Shown: positions 35,178 to 47,402, counted from the first letter of the stretch. The stretch is 64,000 nt of DNA from Siphonodentalium dalli (GCA_032622095.1 CP136067.1:131629990-131693989); one strand, 5' to 3'. The notes: a model not told the origin generated them from the letters alone. Translations and numbers: made by a program.

Positions 35178-35619
35178 TTAAAGGTACTCAATCCGATTCG
35201 ACAGTCCCCATATCATCAGATCCAAACAACAACAACATTTTTTGAAATGCCGCTTCAGTTATCAGAATCGATTAATTGTCCATAAATAATGCTAACCACA
35301 GTCATAAAATTCCCCAAAACCTGTTATTTATCAACATTTTGTCCAACGAAAGTTTGCCGGTTTGTCAAATATCTGACACAAAAAAGCCACTGGATTTTAG
35401 AGTTATCGATCTTCATCCGCAATTTGGTCAGAGAAGTTCTTCTCCTCGACTGTTTACTGGGCCACATAAAATTAAAATAATAGATTTCAAACATCGATAT
35501 CTGATCACTCTGAGATTTGATGGATGGGTTCCTTGACTCGAATCAAATATTTGTTAACCCCGAATGAATCCAAGGAAATCGTAATTTGCGGGCGTTAATT
35601 CGGATTGAATACCTTTAAA
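35178..35619. mobile_element. TTAA-flanked MITE (AGGTACTCAATCCGA family)
   Basis: Left TTAA|AGGTACTCAATCCGA, right TCGGATTGAATACCT|TTAA: inverted termini of 15 bp with one mismatch. Diverged relatives lie at 23914-24150, 43995-44060 and 52735-53180. Frames within it are non-coding shadows. Confidence 0.8.
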
Positions 35620-35808
35620 CATTATTTACTTTTATATTTGGGTATTACTCAACTACAAACCCTGAAATGTCGTATTTTAGTTGGGGAAAACGTATCATAT
35701 GTTTCCAATTTATGTCACATGTAAAGTTGTATTTCCTATATATCCTACACGTAAACATATAGTTGTTTTATCCACACCTTAAAGTGGTACTTAACTGAAA
35801 TGTTGCTG

Positions 35809-36200
35809 TTGTGGATTTACCCTGTGCCAATGCATTCTCTTATATATGCGAGTCGACCATAGGTCGCCTCGCATATATAAGAGAATGCATTGGCCTAACA
35901 ATTTTTTACAATTTTAATACTTTTTTCTTGTATTCTTTGACAATTTTATAATTTCACCCATACAGAGCCCCAGACAAACATGAGCAGACGACACTCTTCT
36001 ATATGCTTCTATATATGTGTGGGGCTCCCTGCAGAGTAATGGATGTTTTGTTTTTTTTATGTCCTAAAAATTGTAAGATACATTTATTTTTTTTAAATGA
36101 TAAAAAATTGTTAGGCCAATGCATTCTCTTATATATGCGAGGCGACCTATGGTCGACTCGCATATATAAGAGAATGCATTGGCACAGGGTAAATCCACAA
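35809..36200. mobile_element. double-hairpin element at the centre of an inverted repeat
   Basis: Hairpins at 35820-35894 and 36114-36189 surround a 219-bp spacer holding agccccag...gtggggct and AT-rich sequence. Immediately outside, tgttgtggattta on the left and taaatccacaaca on the right continue the inverted repeat. That flank is not shared with other copies of the element. Confidence 0.85.
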
Positions 36201-36495
36201 CATGTCACAATATTTTCTGCGTTATTATAGAATATGGTCAACAGATTTCAATTATATGACTGTCTGCTCAGGATGAATCACCAGGCGAGAATGTTACAGC
36301 TGACATATTAGTCGGGGAGCCAATAAGGTCCACCTGCACCCCCCCCCCCCCGATGATTACAAATAACCTTATTTTTATTGTTCCCTATGGTATCCAGATA
36401 AAGAATCCGGAATTCACCGAAAAATAAAGGTGGCCCTACTGGGTGCTAGAGCCATTTTAATCCAAGATGGCCGCCATTTCCTCTAACTCCGACCA

Positions 36496-37223
36496 GATGT
36501 ATTTAATCGTTGTAATAGATCGGTTGTTAGCAAAAGACACAGACAAAATGTATGCCATTTTGTTGGTATGATGTCCATCTTCAAAATGACGGCAAATAAT
36601 TTCGAAAATAATTCAAAATGGCCGCCGAAAAATGACGTCATATGCACGAAAATAGGAAATTTAATTAATATTTCACCATATCTTCCATTTTTCTTCACAT
36701 TAATCCTAGTAAATGGCAATGTATTTGAGACAGGCATCAAGCGTGATATTATAGCGTCATTTTAAGACATTTGCCATTGACGAGGGTTCAGTAATAGATA
36801 CAGAAAGAGGATTTGAAAAATAGGGGTGAAATTTTTGATTTTTTTTGCAAGACGATTTTGATGTATTTAATCGTTGTAATAGATCGGTTGTTAGCAAAAG
36901 ACACAGACAAAATGTATGCCATTTTGTTGGTATGATGTCCTTCTTCAAAATGCAGGCAAATAATTTCGAAAAAAATTCAAAATGGCCGCCGAAAAATGAC
37001 GTCATATGCACGAAAATAGGAAATTTAATTAATATCTCACCATATCTTCCATTTTTCTTCACATTAATCCTAGTAAATGGCAATATATTTGAGACAGGCA
37101 TCAAGCGTGATATTATAGCGTCATTTTAAGACATTTGCCATTGACGAGGGTTCAGTAATAGATACAGAAAGAGGATTTGAAAAAGAGGGGTGAAATTTTC
37201 GAATTTTTTGCAAGACGGTCTTG
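36496..37223. repeat. tandem duplication (364-bp unit) in the left arm
   Basis: Two direct copies (36496-36859 and 36860-37223) beginning gatgtatttaatcgttg. The mirror pair is in the right arm. Open frames of 85-115 codons here arise from the repeat and have no homologue that I recognise. Confidence 0.85.
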
Positions 37224-38039
37224 ATAATCATTTTAACGACAAACCACACAGGATGTTAATATAGAATGTCAACAACTATGTGCTTTATTTTATTGGACGG
37301 ATGTTTTAATTCAATGGGAATGAAATTGGTGTAGAACATTTCCAAAATGGCCGCCGAAAATATGAAAAATGGTAAATATTGTCCCAGGGTGTCCTGCAAT
37401 GGCTTACAAGTTGTGGTTGATATATACAATTGGCTAATCTGTATTATATACATTGAATACTTACATGTCTGATGCACCATGGATCAATGTTTCTATTGTC
37501 ACCACTGACATCACCAGAAATATTGGATATTTCTCTCACAAACTTGACATAAATATCGGCAAAAATTAACTTTTCAGGGTTGGACAATTTTTTTAAGTAA
37601 AATGCAACTATCATTGGTATCAAAGGTATTTATTGTTTTGGTCTATCTTAAATGTGTCACACTACGGTGTTTATAGACCAAATTGCTCAAGATGGCTTCC
37701 AAAATGGCAACCAAATTTGTAAAAAGTTAATTTTTTACATATATCCCGAACATTATTATCTGCGTTATTCGACAAGGTAGCAAACTGTGACTCACTTGGT
37801 TATTATACGTGTTAGTTAATTAACCGACAACTACGTTCTATTCTGTTTGTCCCAGTTCCGTATGGGGCATGACAAATTCATTTTAAAGTTGCAGTATGGA
37901 ACCTCTTTTGTGATTCTGGCCATATTATTGAAAGGAAATGGGCAAAACTTTGAGACGGAACTGAGATGAACCGTAATATGTGGCTATTCTGGCACATCAT
38001 GATAAAAAGTGATCAACTGGATAAAAGATGGATGCCAAT

Positions 38040-39180
38040 ATGGCAGCCAGGGAGTTACTGTATGATCATAGGTGATGTGAATAGGTATACAGGGAGTTAC
38101 TGTATGGTCATGAATGATGTGAATAGGTATACAATGAGTGACTATATGGTTATGAGTGGGGTGTCCATGGTGAGATGCATAGGAATATAAGGAGTGGCTG
38201 TATGGGCATGTGTGAGGTGAATCGGTATACATGTAGTGACTGTACGGTATATTGTGTGTGGCCGATGTGATCGTATGGGCATTGCTGTGGTTTATAGATA
38301 TAACGAGAGTAGCTACATGGTCATCCGTGTGTTGTTTATGTATATATGGAGTGACTGTAAGGTCGTGGTGGTCGTGATGTATATGTGTACCGTGTGTGGC
38401 TGTATTGTGACATGTGGTGTATATGTATATTTGTGCTGTCTGTATGATCATGGATGGATTGCGTAGATAAATAGGGTGTGATTTTATGGTTATGGGTAAT
38501 GTGTATAGGTGCACATGGTATGCCTGTGGTCAAGATTGAAGTTATATGCATACCTGGAATAAGCTTTATGGTTATTGACGAGCGTGTGGCTATATAGGGA
38601 GTGCCATTTTGGTAACGGGTGGGTCGTATATTGATATATGTTGTGGATGTATTATCATCGGTGGTGTATATGGTGTAGATGAATGATCATGGATGGCATG
38701 TATGAGTATACAGTGAGTTGATTAATTGTCATGTGTGAGGTGTATATGCAAGTATGAGACTTATGAGTGGTCGTGTGTGCGGGTATTGGTATATTTGGAA
38801 GGGCTCACCATTGGTGGGTGAGGTGTATATGTATATCTGAATTGACTCTATGGTCATGGGTATGGCGAATAGATATACATGTAGTGGCTGTATGGTCCAT
38901 GGTGAGATGAATAGGTATAAAATGAGTGACTGTATGATCGTGAATGTGAAATAATATGTATACATAGAGTGACTATATGGTCAGGTGTAGGAGTATACCT
39001 GGTGTTCATGCATGGTGATTCATGGCTGTATCGTCATTTGTGACATGTACCGGTATAGCCAAATAAGGCTGTATGGTCAGGTCTACGTGTATAGAGTGGG
39101 TGACTATATTGTCATTTGTGTGGTGTGTATGTACATATGAGGTCATGGGATGCGTTGTACATGTATAATTTGGGTGGCTA
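38040..39180. repeat. minisatellite, left arm of the foldback element
   Basis: Irregular repeats of about 42 bp, typified by gagtgactgtatggtcatg and gtgaataggtatac. The array is diverged and continues in inverted orientation at 39300-40210. Confidence 0.8.
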
Positions 39181-39299
39181 TCGCTTTCCACAATAACTCA
39201 AGGATATGTTAATCAATAGAGAGGTCATGTCAAAGAGTTCTCCACCTTGATAGTGTTTGTGTACATGGGGAACTTTAAACGTGAAAAGCGATAGCCACC

Positions 39300-40210
39300 C
39301 ATTACCACACAGTCATTCCATATATGCATAAACACCACATACATAACAATATAGTGACCAACTGTATAAACGTACACCTGACCCATGACCATGGATGGCC
39401 ATACAGCCATGCGTCACAATGCAAGTACACTGGGTATAATCCAAAAGATGACCCATAACCATAGAGTCACTCCTTGTATACCCATTCACCTCACCATTGG
39501 CCATACGGTCATCCCATGTATACCTATTCTCCACACACACATGGTCAAATAGACATTCAATATATACATCAACACCGCAACAATGACCATATAGTCACCT
39601 CGGGTATACATATCCTCCTCACCAATGGTCATATAGCCACTCGCTTCATACACATACCCTCATCCGTGGCACCTGGTATACTCCTTCGTCTGACCTATGG
39701 CCATATAGTCACCCCGTGTGTACCTATTCAAAACATTCATACATGATCATCGTCAATCATTGTATATATATTCACCTCACCCTTGGCCATGTCACTCCCT
39801 GTATCCCTATTTGTCACACCATAGCAGAATAGCCACTCAAGATATACTAATACTCCCCAGCCATGTCAGTATATTCAATCCATGTATGCATATGCACATC
39901 ATCCATGGCCATATAGCCGCTCGCTATATACACATACCCCTCGCCCATGACCATATAGCAACACATGTGTATGCCCGTATAACCTACACATGACCATACC
40001 GCAACGAGTCACCAAGCAGGAACACCGGGTATACTCATACACCTGACACATGACAATTTAGTCACTCCCTGCATAGCTATTCATTACATTTATGATCATA
40101 CAGTCACTCATTGTATACATACATGTACTCGTCTCACCATTGACCATATAATAACTCCATGTATACCTATTCACCTTACCTATGATCATATAGTAACTCC
40201 CTGGCATTCA
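39300..40210. repeat. minisatellite, right arm of the foldback element
   Basis: Complement of the left-arm array (gtatacctattcacctcac, catatagtcactcc). The His/Thr/Tyr-rich open frames are repeat translations, not proteins. Confidence 0.8.
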
Positions 40211-41031
40211 CCCTATATCCAGTTGATATGTTTTATCATAATGGACCAGAATAGCCACATATTATGGTTCATCTCAGTTCCGTTTCAAAGTTCTGCCCAT
40301 TTCCTTTCAATAATATGACAAGAATCACAAAAGAGGTTCTCCGCCAAATTTCATACTGCAACTTTAAAATGAATTTGTCATGCCCCATACGGAACTGGAA
40401 CAAACATAATAGAACGTGGTTGTCAGCTAATTAACTAACACGTATAATGACCAAGTGAGTCACAATTTAATACCTTGTCGGATAACGCAGAGATTATGTA
40501 CGCAGAGATATATGTAAAAAAATTACTTTTTACAAATTTGGTTGCCATTTTGGAAGCCATCTTGAGCAATTTGGTCTATAAACACCGTAGTGTGACACAT
40601 TTAAGATAGACCAAAACAATAAATACCTTTGATACCAATGATAGTTGCATTCTACTTTTAAAAATTGTCCAATTGTCCAATTGTCCAATTTTTGCCGATA
40701 TTTATGTCAAGTTTGTGAGAGAAATATCCAATATTTCTGGTGATGTCAGTGGTGACAATAGAAACAATGATCCATGGTGCATCAGACATGTAAGTATTCA
40801 ATGTATATAATACAGATTAGCCAATTGTATATATCAACCACAACGTGTAAGCCATTGCAGGACACCCTGGGACAATATTTACCATTTTTCATATTTTCGG
40901 CGGCCATTTTGGAAATGTTCTACACCAATTTCATTCCCATTGAAGTAAAACATCCGTCCAATAAAATAAAGCACATAGTTGTTGACATTCTATATTAACA
41001 TCCTGTGTGGTTTGTCGTTAAAATGACTATC

Positions 41032-41756
41032 AAGACCGTCTTGCAAAAAAATCGAAAATTTCACCCCTCTTTTTCAAATCCTCTTTCTGTATCTATTACT
41101 GAACCCTCGTCAATGGCAAATGTCTTGAAATGACGCTATAATATCGCGCTTGATGCCTGTCTCAAATACATTGCCATTTACTAGGATTAATGTGAAGAAA
41201 AATGGAAGATATGGTGAGATATTAATTAAATTTCCTATTTTCGTGCATATGACGTCATTTTTTGGCGGCCATTTTGAATTTTTTTCGAAATTATTTGCCT
41301 GCATTTTGAAGAAGGACATCATACCAACAAAATGGCATACATTTTGTCTGTGTCTTTTGCTAACAACCGATCTATTACAACGATTAAATACAGCAAAATC
41401 GTCTTGCAAAAAAAATCGAAAATTTCACCCCTATTTTTCAAATCCTCTTTCTGTATCTATTACTGAACCCTCGTCAATGGCAAATGTCTTAAAATGACGC
41501 TATAATATCACGCTTGATGACTGTCTCAAAAACATTGCCATTTACTAATGATTAATGTGAAGAAAAATGGAAGATATGGTGAAATATTAATTAAATTTCC
41601 TATTTTCGTGCATATGACGTCATTTTTCGGCGGCCATTTTGAATTCTTTTCGAAATTATTTGCCGTCATTTTGAAGAAGGACATCATACCAACAAAATGG
41701 CATACATTTTGTCTGTGTCTTTTGCTAACAACCGATCTATTACAACGATTAAATAC
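41032..41756. repeat. tandem duplication in the right arm
   Basis: Two direct copies of about 362 bp, the mirror of 36496-37223. Confidence 0.85.
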
Positions 41757-42161
41757 ATCTGGTCGGAGTTAGAGGAAATGGCGGCCATCTTGGATTCAAA
41801 TGGCTCTAGCACCCAGTAGGGCCACCTTTATTTTTCGGTGAATTCCGGATTCTTTATCTGGATACCATAGGGAACAATAAAAATAAGGTTATTTGTAATC
41901 ATCGGGGGGGGGGGTGCAGGTGGACCTTATTGGCTCCCCGACTATCTGGAGTCACTGTTTAACAGCAATCGCTACTACATGATACTGGTGGGGTCAAGGT
42001 CACCTGAAACAATATTTTTCAAAACTCAAACACATCCTCTAAAAATCCACAAATTCATAACTAATCTTCTCTCAATAAACATGCCACATTCAGAAAACAC
42101 TGATACTCTATTCTAAGAAAATTCCCTCTACTGATCATTCGAAACTGTGGAGTGTCACCAG

Positions 42162-42594
42162 AATGAATTGTAGTATAATAATAGAGTTATTTCCCCTGCA
42201 TGGCATAGTGAGTGCGCTTCAAGATGAATTGTGGTATGGTAGATAGAGTTATTTCCCCTGCATGGCATAGTGAGTGTGCTCCAGAATGAATTGTGGTATG
42301 ATAGATAGAGTTATGTCCCCTGCATGAAAGAGTAATTACGCTACATAATGAATTGTGGTATGATAGATATTGCTATTCCCCTGCATGGCATAGTGAGTGC
42401 GCTCCAGAATTAATTGTGATATGATAGTGTTATTTCCCATGCATGACATAGTGATTGCGCTCCAGAGTAAATTGTGGTATGATATATAGAGTTATTTCCC
42501 CTGCATGACAGAGTGAGTGCGCTCCAGAATGAATTGTGGTTTGATATATAGAGTTATTTCACCTGCATGACATATTGAGTGGGCTCCAGAATGA
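42162..42594. repeat. minisatellite, about 62-bp unit, 7 copies
   Basis: Copies begin atgaattgtggtatgata, then tagagttatttcccctgcat and gtgagtgcgctccaga. One copy has a 5-bp deletion. Confidence 0.9.
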
Positions 42595-43060
42595 ATGCAT
42601 CGCTTTAGGAATCAGGAAGCTAAATGTGTTCCAGAGTCGGGGAGCGAGTGCATCGTGAAGGTGATTGTAACTGAAGAATGACCTTCACCTGATACCTATG
42701 ACACGTTATTAAAGGATGACATCGTGTTTATTTTTATTTGTACATACTATCTGAATAAGTTAATCTTGTGAATTAATGTGAGAATGGATTTTTGTGAGTG
42801 CGAAATTTATTTAACCCGCTGCTGTAGTTCTGGGTTTTTCCAGATCAAATTTGGCTATGGGATAGCCATGTCGTACACTTGGGGATTTATTTTTAAAAGT
42901 AAACACATGACCTATGATTTTTCTTGCATTTTCGTGATCAACTGGTGTCAATCTAGCTGGATAAACATCACTGGAGTGGCCTGCAGGCTTCAATTCAGTG
43001 GATTTGGCCAAAACGTTAACACTGTCGCCTATGGGAAACTATTTAGTTCAGTGATTCCTT
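42595..43060. other. end of intron 2, no gene assigned
   Basis: A minus-strand frame at 43011-42811 has protein-like composition (SSDVYPARLTPVDHENARKI) but no family I recognise and no splice context. I see nothing else. Confidence 0.3.
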
Positions 43061-43668
43061 TATTATCTCCTTGCGTTCGTTTCAGGAGTAATGCGAATAG
43101 GGGATTATGAATGTGTCGCTTTATTAACTCCTTGCGTTCGTTTCAGGGGTGCATTATGAATGTGTCGCGATCGCTCTATTAACTCCTTGCGTTCCTTTCA
43201 GGAGCAATACGGATATGGGATAACGTTTGCATCCTTGCGTTCAGTACATGTATCACATTTAAAATAGCTACTCGATAATCTTATTGGAATTATGAAGCAT
43301 GGGTTGGGTGGTGAGACCAAAATTAGACTTAAAATAAATATACAATGATATATGTAAAAACTTGTAAATATGTTATACCTATTGTGTTGACAACCCAAAT
43401 ATTATATATCATTGTTTATAACGGATATTGGGAGAGGGAGCATGCATAAGTGGATCGCATCTGTCCTCCAATCCAAATGCCAATTTGTATTGTAATATAC
43501 TTATTAGTAACAGATATGTTTATACCAACTCCTTGCGTTCGTTTCAGAAGTAATACGGATAGGGGGTTATGAATGTGTCGCTTTATTGACACCTTGCTTT
43601 GTTTCAGAAGTAATACGGATAGGGGATTATGAATGTGTCGCTTTATTAACATCTTGCGTTCGTTTCAG
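43061..43668 (+). repeat. minisatellite of duplicated exon-3 splice acceptors
   Basis: Five decoy copies of a roughly 60-bp unit (tattaactccttgcgttcg + tttcag + gagtaatacggatagggg + attatgaatgtgtcgct) precede the real acceptor. AG dinucleotides fall at 43085, 43146, 43201, 43547 and 43607; the true one is at 43668. The unit straddles the intron-exon border, so each copy carries the first 20-25 nt of exon 3. A 290-bp unrelated block separates the first three from the last two. Confidence 0.85.
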
Positions 43669-43916
43669 GAGTAATACGTATAGGCGATTATGATGGTTAC
43701 TGGACCGCGATGAAGTTGGAGAGCAATGGACAATTTGTAAACACTGACGGATCGGTAGCCACGCCCATTCTCTGGCACGCCACACAACCAGATGGAGGCA
43801 ACTGCGTCATCTTAGACCATTATGTTGTTTTCCCAGATCCCAGATTCAGACTTGATGATGTTGCATGTAACACAGATTCGTGGGTGCGGTATTTGTGTAG
43901 ATTGAATGGATTTTGA
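43669..43916 (+). CDS. secreted PAN/C-type lectin protein, exon 3 of 3
   Basis: It follows tttcag and completes the lectin domain in phase 1. DGYWTAMKL corresponds to the usual W-x-G-L strand. ATQPDGGNC carries a QPD motif (43785-43793) and the second cysteine. LDDVAC and WVRYLC hold the third and fourth. QPD is the motif associated with galactose-type binding in calcium-dependent lectins. The second calcium-site motif, usually WND, reads LDD here, so sugar binding is uncertain. TGA ends at 43916. Confidence 0.85.
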
Positions 43917-43968
43917 TTTAATTATATCAGTGAAAACAGGAACTTGAAAACAGGGATGAAACAGCAAC

Positions 43969-43974
43969 ATTAAA
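43969..43974 (+). terminator. possible polyadenylation signal
   Basis: attaaa 53 bp after the lectin stop codon, a common variant of AATAAA. It is the best candidate before the repeat at 43995. Confidence 0.4.
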
Positions 43975-43994
43975 TGATAAAATTGTTTTTACAG

Positions 43995-44155
43995 TTAAAG
44001 ATACTCAATCCGATTCGATGCTCCACACATCATCAGATTCCAACAACAACATTTTTTTATAATTACTTTGTAAAGTTTGGGCTATTGGGTTGGGTAATCC
44101 AACAACAACATTTTTTTATAATTACTTTGTAAAGTTTGGGCTCGTGGGTTGGCGT
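43995..44155. repeat. MITE fragment and 58-bp tandem duplication
   Basis: aaagatactcaatccgattc begins a truncated copy of the 35178 family. From 44038 the block ccaacaacaacattt...gtaaagtttgggct is repeated once in tandem. Confidence 0.7.
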
Positions 44156-44960
44156 CCGTCGTCCGTGCGTCCGTAATTTCATTTGGCTCACACAACATCC
44201 CTCACCCGATCATCACCAAACTTCACATGAATCTTCGGGGTGACCCCTAGATGGAAGCCATCAATTTTTTATAAAATTCGTTAAAAAAACATGGCCGCCA
44301 GCAGCCATTTTGGATTTTACTCATTGCATGACTCCGTTGGCACACCCTACATATCACATTCCTCACATAATCGCCACCAAACTGCATACGGACCTTCGGG
44401 CTGATGGGAGCCATTGATTAAAGACATGACCGCCAGCAGCCAACTTGGATTTTACTCTTTGCATGACTAAATCCATTGGCACACCCTACAGGCCACATCC
44501 ATCATCCGATCGTCATGAAAATCCATACGAATCTTAGGGGAAACCTCTAGGTGAGAGCCATCGAATATTTATGAAATTCGTTAAAAACCTGGCCATCAGC
44601 AGCCATCTTGGATTTCAAATTTGAATATATGGGCATAATCTGCACCCCGCATATATCTAAGAAAAGTTTTGGAAATGTACAGGCATGATTAGGATCACCT
44701 CTAGATGAGAGCTATCGAATTTGAACGATTTCCGATTAAAAACAAGGCCGCCGGCAGCCATCTTGTATTGTACTCTTTGCATGACTAAATCATTTGGCAC
44801 ACTCTACAGACCACATCCCTAGTCCGATCATCGACAAACTTTATATGCGTCTTCAGGGTGTCCTCCGAAATTCGTTGAAAAAGTATGGCTGCCAGCGGCC
44901 ATTTTGGATTTTACTATTTGCATGACTAAATCATTATATATCTTTTATATCATAATTCCA
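44156..44960. repeat. tandem array, units of about 125-175 bp
   Basis: Five degenerate copies marked by cagcagccattttggatttt, ctttgcatgactaaatc and ggcacaccctaca. Spacing between successive cagcagcc-type marks is roughly 125, 170, 155 and 140 bp. Confidence 0.75.
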
Positions 44961-45139
44961 TATATATTGTAGATACTACTTTTTGTACATGTGGATCGTA
45001 TACTTTACATTTTACTTATATAAATATCATGTTTTTTATACTATTGTCGGGAGCGAGGCCAAGATAAGTGTTTGAATTGGTGACTCAATCCCTTTCATCT
45101 AATTATGGATTCAAATAAAACATGTTTACATCAAGGGAT

Positions 45140-46440
45140 CAAAGTGCTCCAGTTGGCAGTATCCTTTTTTTCCTGTTAATCAAATTATTTGCATATGCTA
45201 GTTTCGTGCTTACTATTGAAGCATGTGCATTATAGCTACGGTTTTCATCCATGGTAATACCTAGAAATCTAACACTCTTTTCTCTTAATTCTTCCCTGGC
45301 TAGCTCGACTGGAATATTAGTAATTCATATATGTATTTGTGAGCCTTTTGGGTATATTTATTGATGTTCGCCAACGTGTGCACGGCTGGTGACGAGTTAA
45401 CGAAGTTGTCCAGTTTGTTTTGGTCATTCAAACTGGGTCAATACTGCACCGTCTGAACGACGTTCAAGGCAATCGTAACGATACGCTCGTGTGAGCTTAT
45501 TCACACGACTGATTTTGCATTGGTTTAACTGGCTTGACACGGCGATCAAGCTTCACTCTACTCTTGCTTGAAGTTCCGCGTTGTATCCCCCCACCCACCC
45601 CATGATTGGGAGATGCTTATAACAATTGTAACACTATAATATTCGTCATTTCATGTCTTATTTGTTATATGACTGATCGTCTGCGAACGAAATCTATCGC
45701 TACACTTCACGTTTGTCCATTAAAGCTTACATTTAACATCATGCATTCGTTGTAGTTATTCCATAAATACTTTATGTTCGTGAGTTAGAACATAATACCA
45801 ATGAATTCACCGCCTCAGAATTCCGTTAAAACAACTAATCCTTCGAATTACATAAGCGATATATGTTTGATCTGGTTCCGTCATAACTTCAGATAAATTT
45901 GACGTCAGGATGCATCTTTTGAATGAGTCCATGTTTGATTTTGAACAGTGTCGTCTAATATCCAAGTTAGCCGAATTCAGTACTTTTTCCAATTATTTTA
46001 GATATAAAATACTCCAAGGTGATCAGAGACATCAGTAAGAATAGTTCCCGTGTGTATTTCTTTATCGTAATTATTAGTAATGTGTGATCGATATGCGTAG
46101 CAGAATGTCGGGTTAGCCATTTTTTGCAAGCCATTTTAAAACATATTGTTTATAAATTCATTATCTTCGTATGTGGACCAGATTAAGTAGATCAATAATA
46201 AAATTGTCCAAAATCATGACCCATTTCAATTTGTTCTACAAAAGTATTAATGTCAGCTTTTGGTGCTGTATTTGGTGGATAAATAGATGCGCATAGAATA
46301 CTTTTATTTTCTCAATGAAAATTTCAGCGACAATTGATTCGAAGACATCACTGTTGCTCATCTGTTCCCCGAAAATCATTCCTGTCCCGTTTTATGTTCC
46401 ACTTCGAAGTTGATTTTTGTTTACCTTCTTAGCGATTTTT
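45140..46440 (-). pseudogene. LINE remnant: endonuclease and thumb fragments
   Basis: On the minus strand, 46305-46250 reads SILCASIYPPNTAPKADINTF, an endonuclease core strand. 46060-46010 reads LTDVSDHLGVF, containing the catalytic Ser-Asp-His end of the endonuclease. 45992-45807 is linker (NMDSFKRCILTSNLSEVM). 45322-45170 reads VRFLGITMDENRSYNAH, the thumb motif after the reverse-transcriptase core. The core with the catalytic Asp-Asp is missing between 45807 and 45345, and several stops interrupt the rest. It is a heavily decayed, internally deleted APE-type LINE of a different copy from that at 6.7 kb. Confidence 0.7.
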
Positions 46441-47060
46441 TTACAAGAGGGGGCACCTACACAGAAAAAGATGAGCTGGACTATAATTTATCGCATTTAG
46501 AAATGTCGCCGTTCGCATCGAGGCTCGGTAGATAATACTCAACGGTTATGTCTGGAAATTATTTGGTTGCAGGTTCTTAGTCATATGGAAATTTACACTG
46601 ATCACTAAGAGATATCACAATTTTCTTCAGTGACCGACAAAATAGTGGAAATTTCGCAAGCATAACGTAGATGTACAAACCTGCGATTGTAAATTACGAT
46701 AAAATACATCTTTACAAACGATTCACGACCTGTGTTATTTCAAGCATTACATTTATGGGCAATAGAAATTACTTTTTCGCCGAACCATATACATGTAGGT
46801 GCCACTTCTTAGTTAACAGATGCTCCCCTTCTTAGCTCCAAAAACCCAGCATGTTCCACTTCTTATCTCTTATCTTTCTGGAGTAGAGAGGGGCAAGGTT
46901 TAATTCATTTGTTTGAAACCTTTGACATAAGACGAAATAATAACAAAAATAAAACACAATAACTTCAAGTGTGGTATTTTTGACTGAAACATTCACATAC
47001 TAAATTTTGTTATCAATCAGAAACCTCAAAATATAAACATTTTAAGTTGAAATTAATATA
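46441..47060. other. no recognised feature
   Basis: No domain or repeat that I can name. Confidence 0.3.
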
Positions 47061-47402
47061 AGTTATCATCCGGAAACCGCAAATCAGGTAAAATCTAAGT
47101 CGAAAAAGGGGCATAACTCAGTCAAAATCATGCGGACGAAGCCCATATTCGAACTTGATCTGTATTTCGGGGTGATAAACTAATACACAAAATTTAGTTC
47201 AGTTCACTTGATTCAATCTAAAGTTATCATCCGGAAACCGCAAATCAGGTAAAATCTAAGTCGAAAAATGGGCATAACTCAGTCAAAATCATGTGGACGA
47301 AACCCATATTCGAATTTGATCTGTATTTTTGTGTGGTAAACTAAAGTACGTAATTTGGTTCAGTTCACTCGATTCAATCTAAAGTTATCATCCGGAAACC
47401 AA
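47061..47402. repeat. tandem duplication, about 160-bp unit
   Basis: Two full copies and a start of a third of agttatcatccggaaaccgc...cataactcagtcaaaatcat. Copies differ by a few bases. Confidence 0.88.

Larger units (their letters stand above)
36309..41944. mobile_element. 5.6-kb foldback element in intron 2
   Basis: The termini are TA|GTCGGGGAGCCAATAAGG and its exact complement followed by TA. The outer 1.7 kb of each arm is nearly identical; for example 37256-37480 and 40774-40998 differ by about one encoded residue in 74. Inner parts are diverging 42-bp-type minisatellites, and an approximately 90-bp spacer (39191-39280) lies near the centre. No transposase is encoded. TA flanks suggest a Tc1/mariner-type target but do not prove it. 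Confidence 0.88.

Noticed and set aside
37984..39993. His/Thr/Tyr-rich open frames up to 176 codons
   Set aside because: Translations of a degenerate 42-bp minisatellite in several frames at once; no real protein features.
36483..41497. Open frames of 85-115 codons repeated on both strands in the foldback arms
   Set aside because: They exist because the arms and their internal tandem duplications are copies. No start context, domain or codon signal supports a gene.
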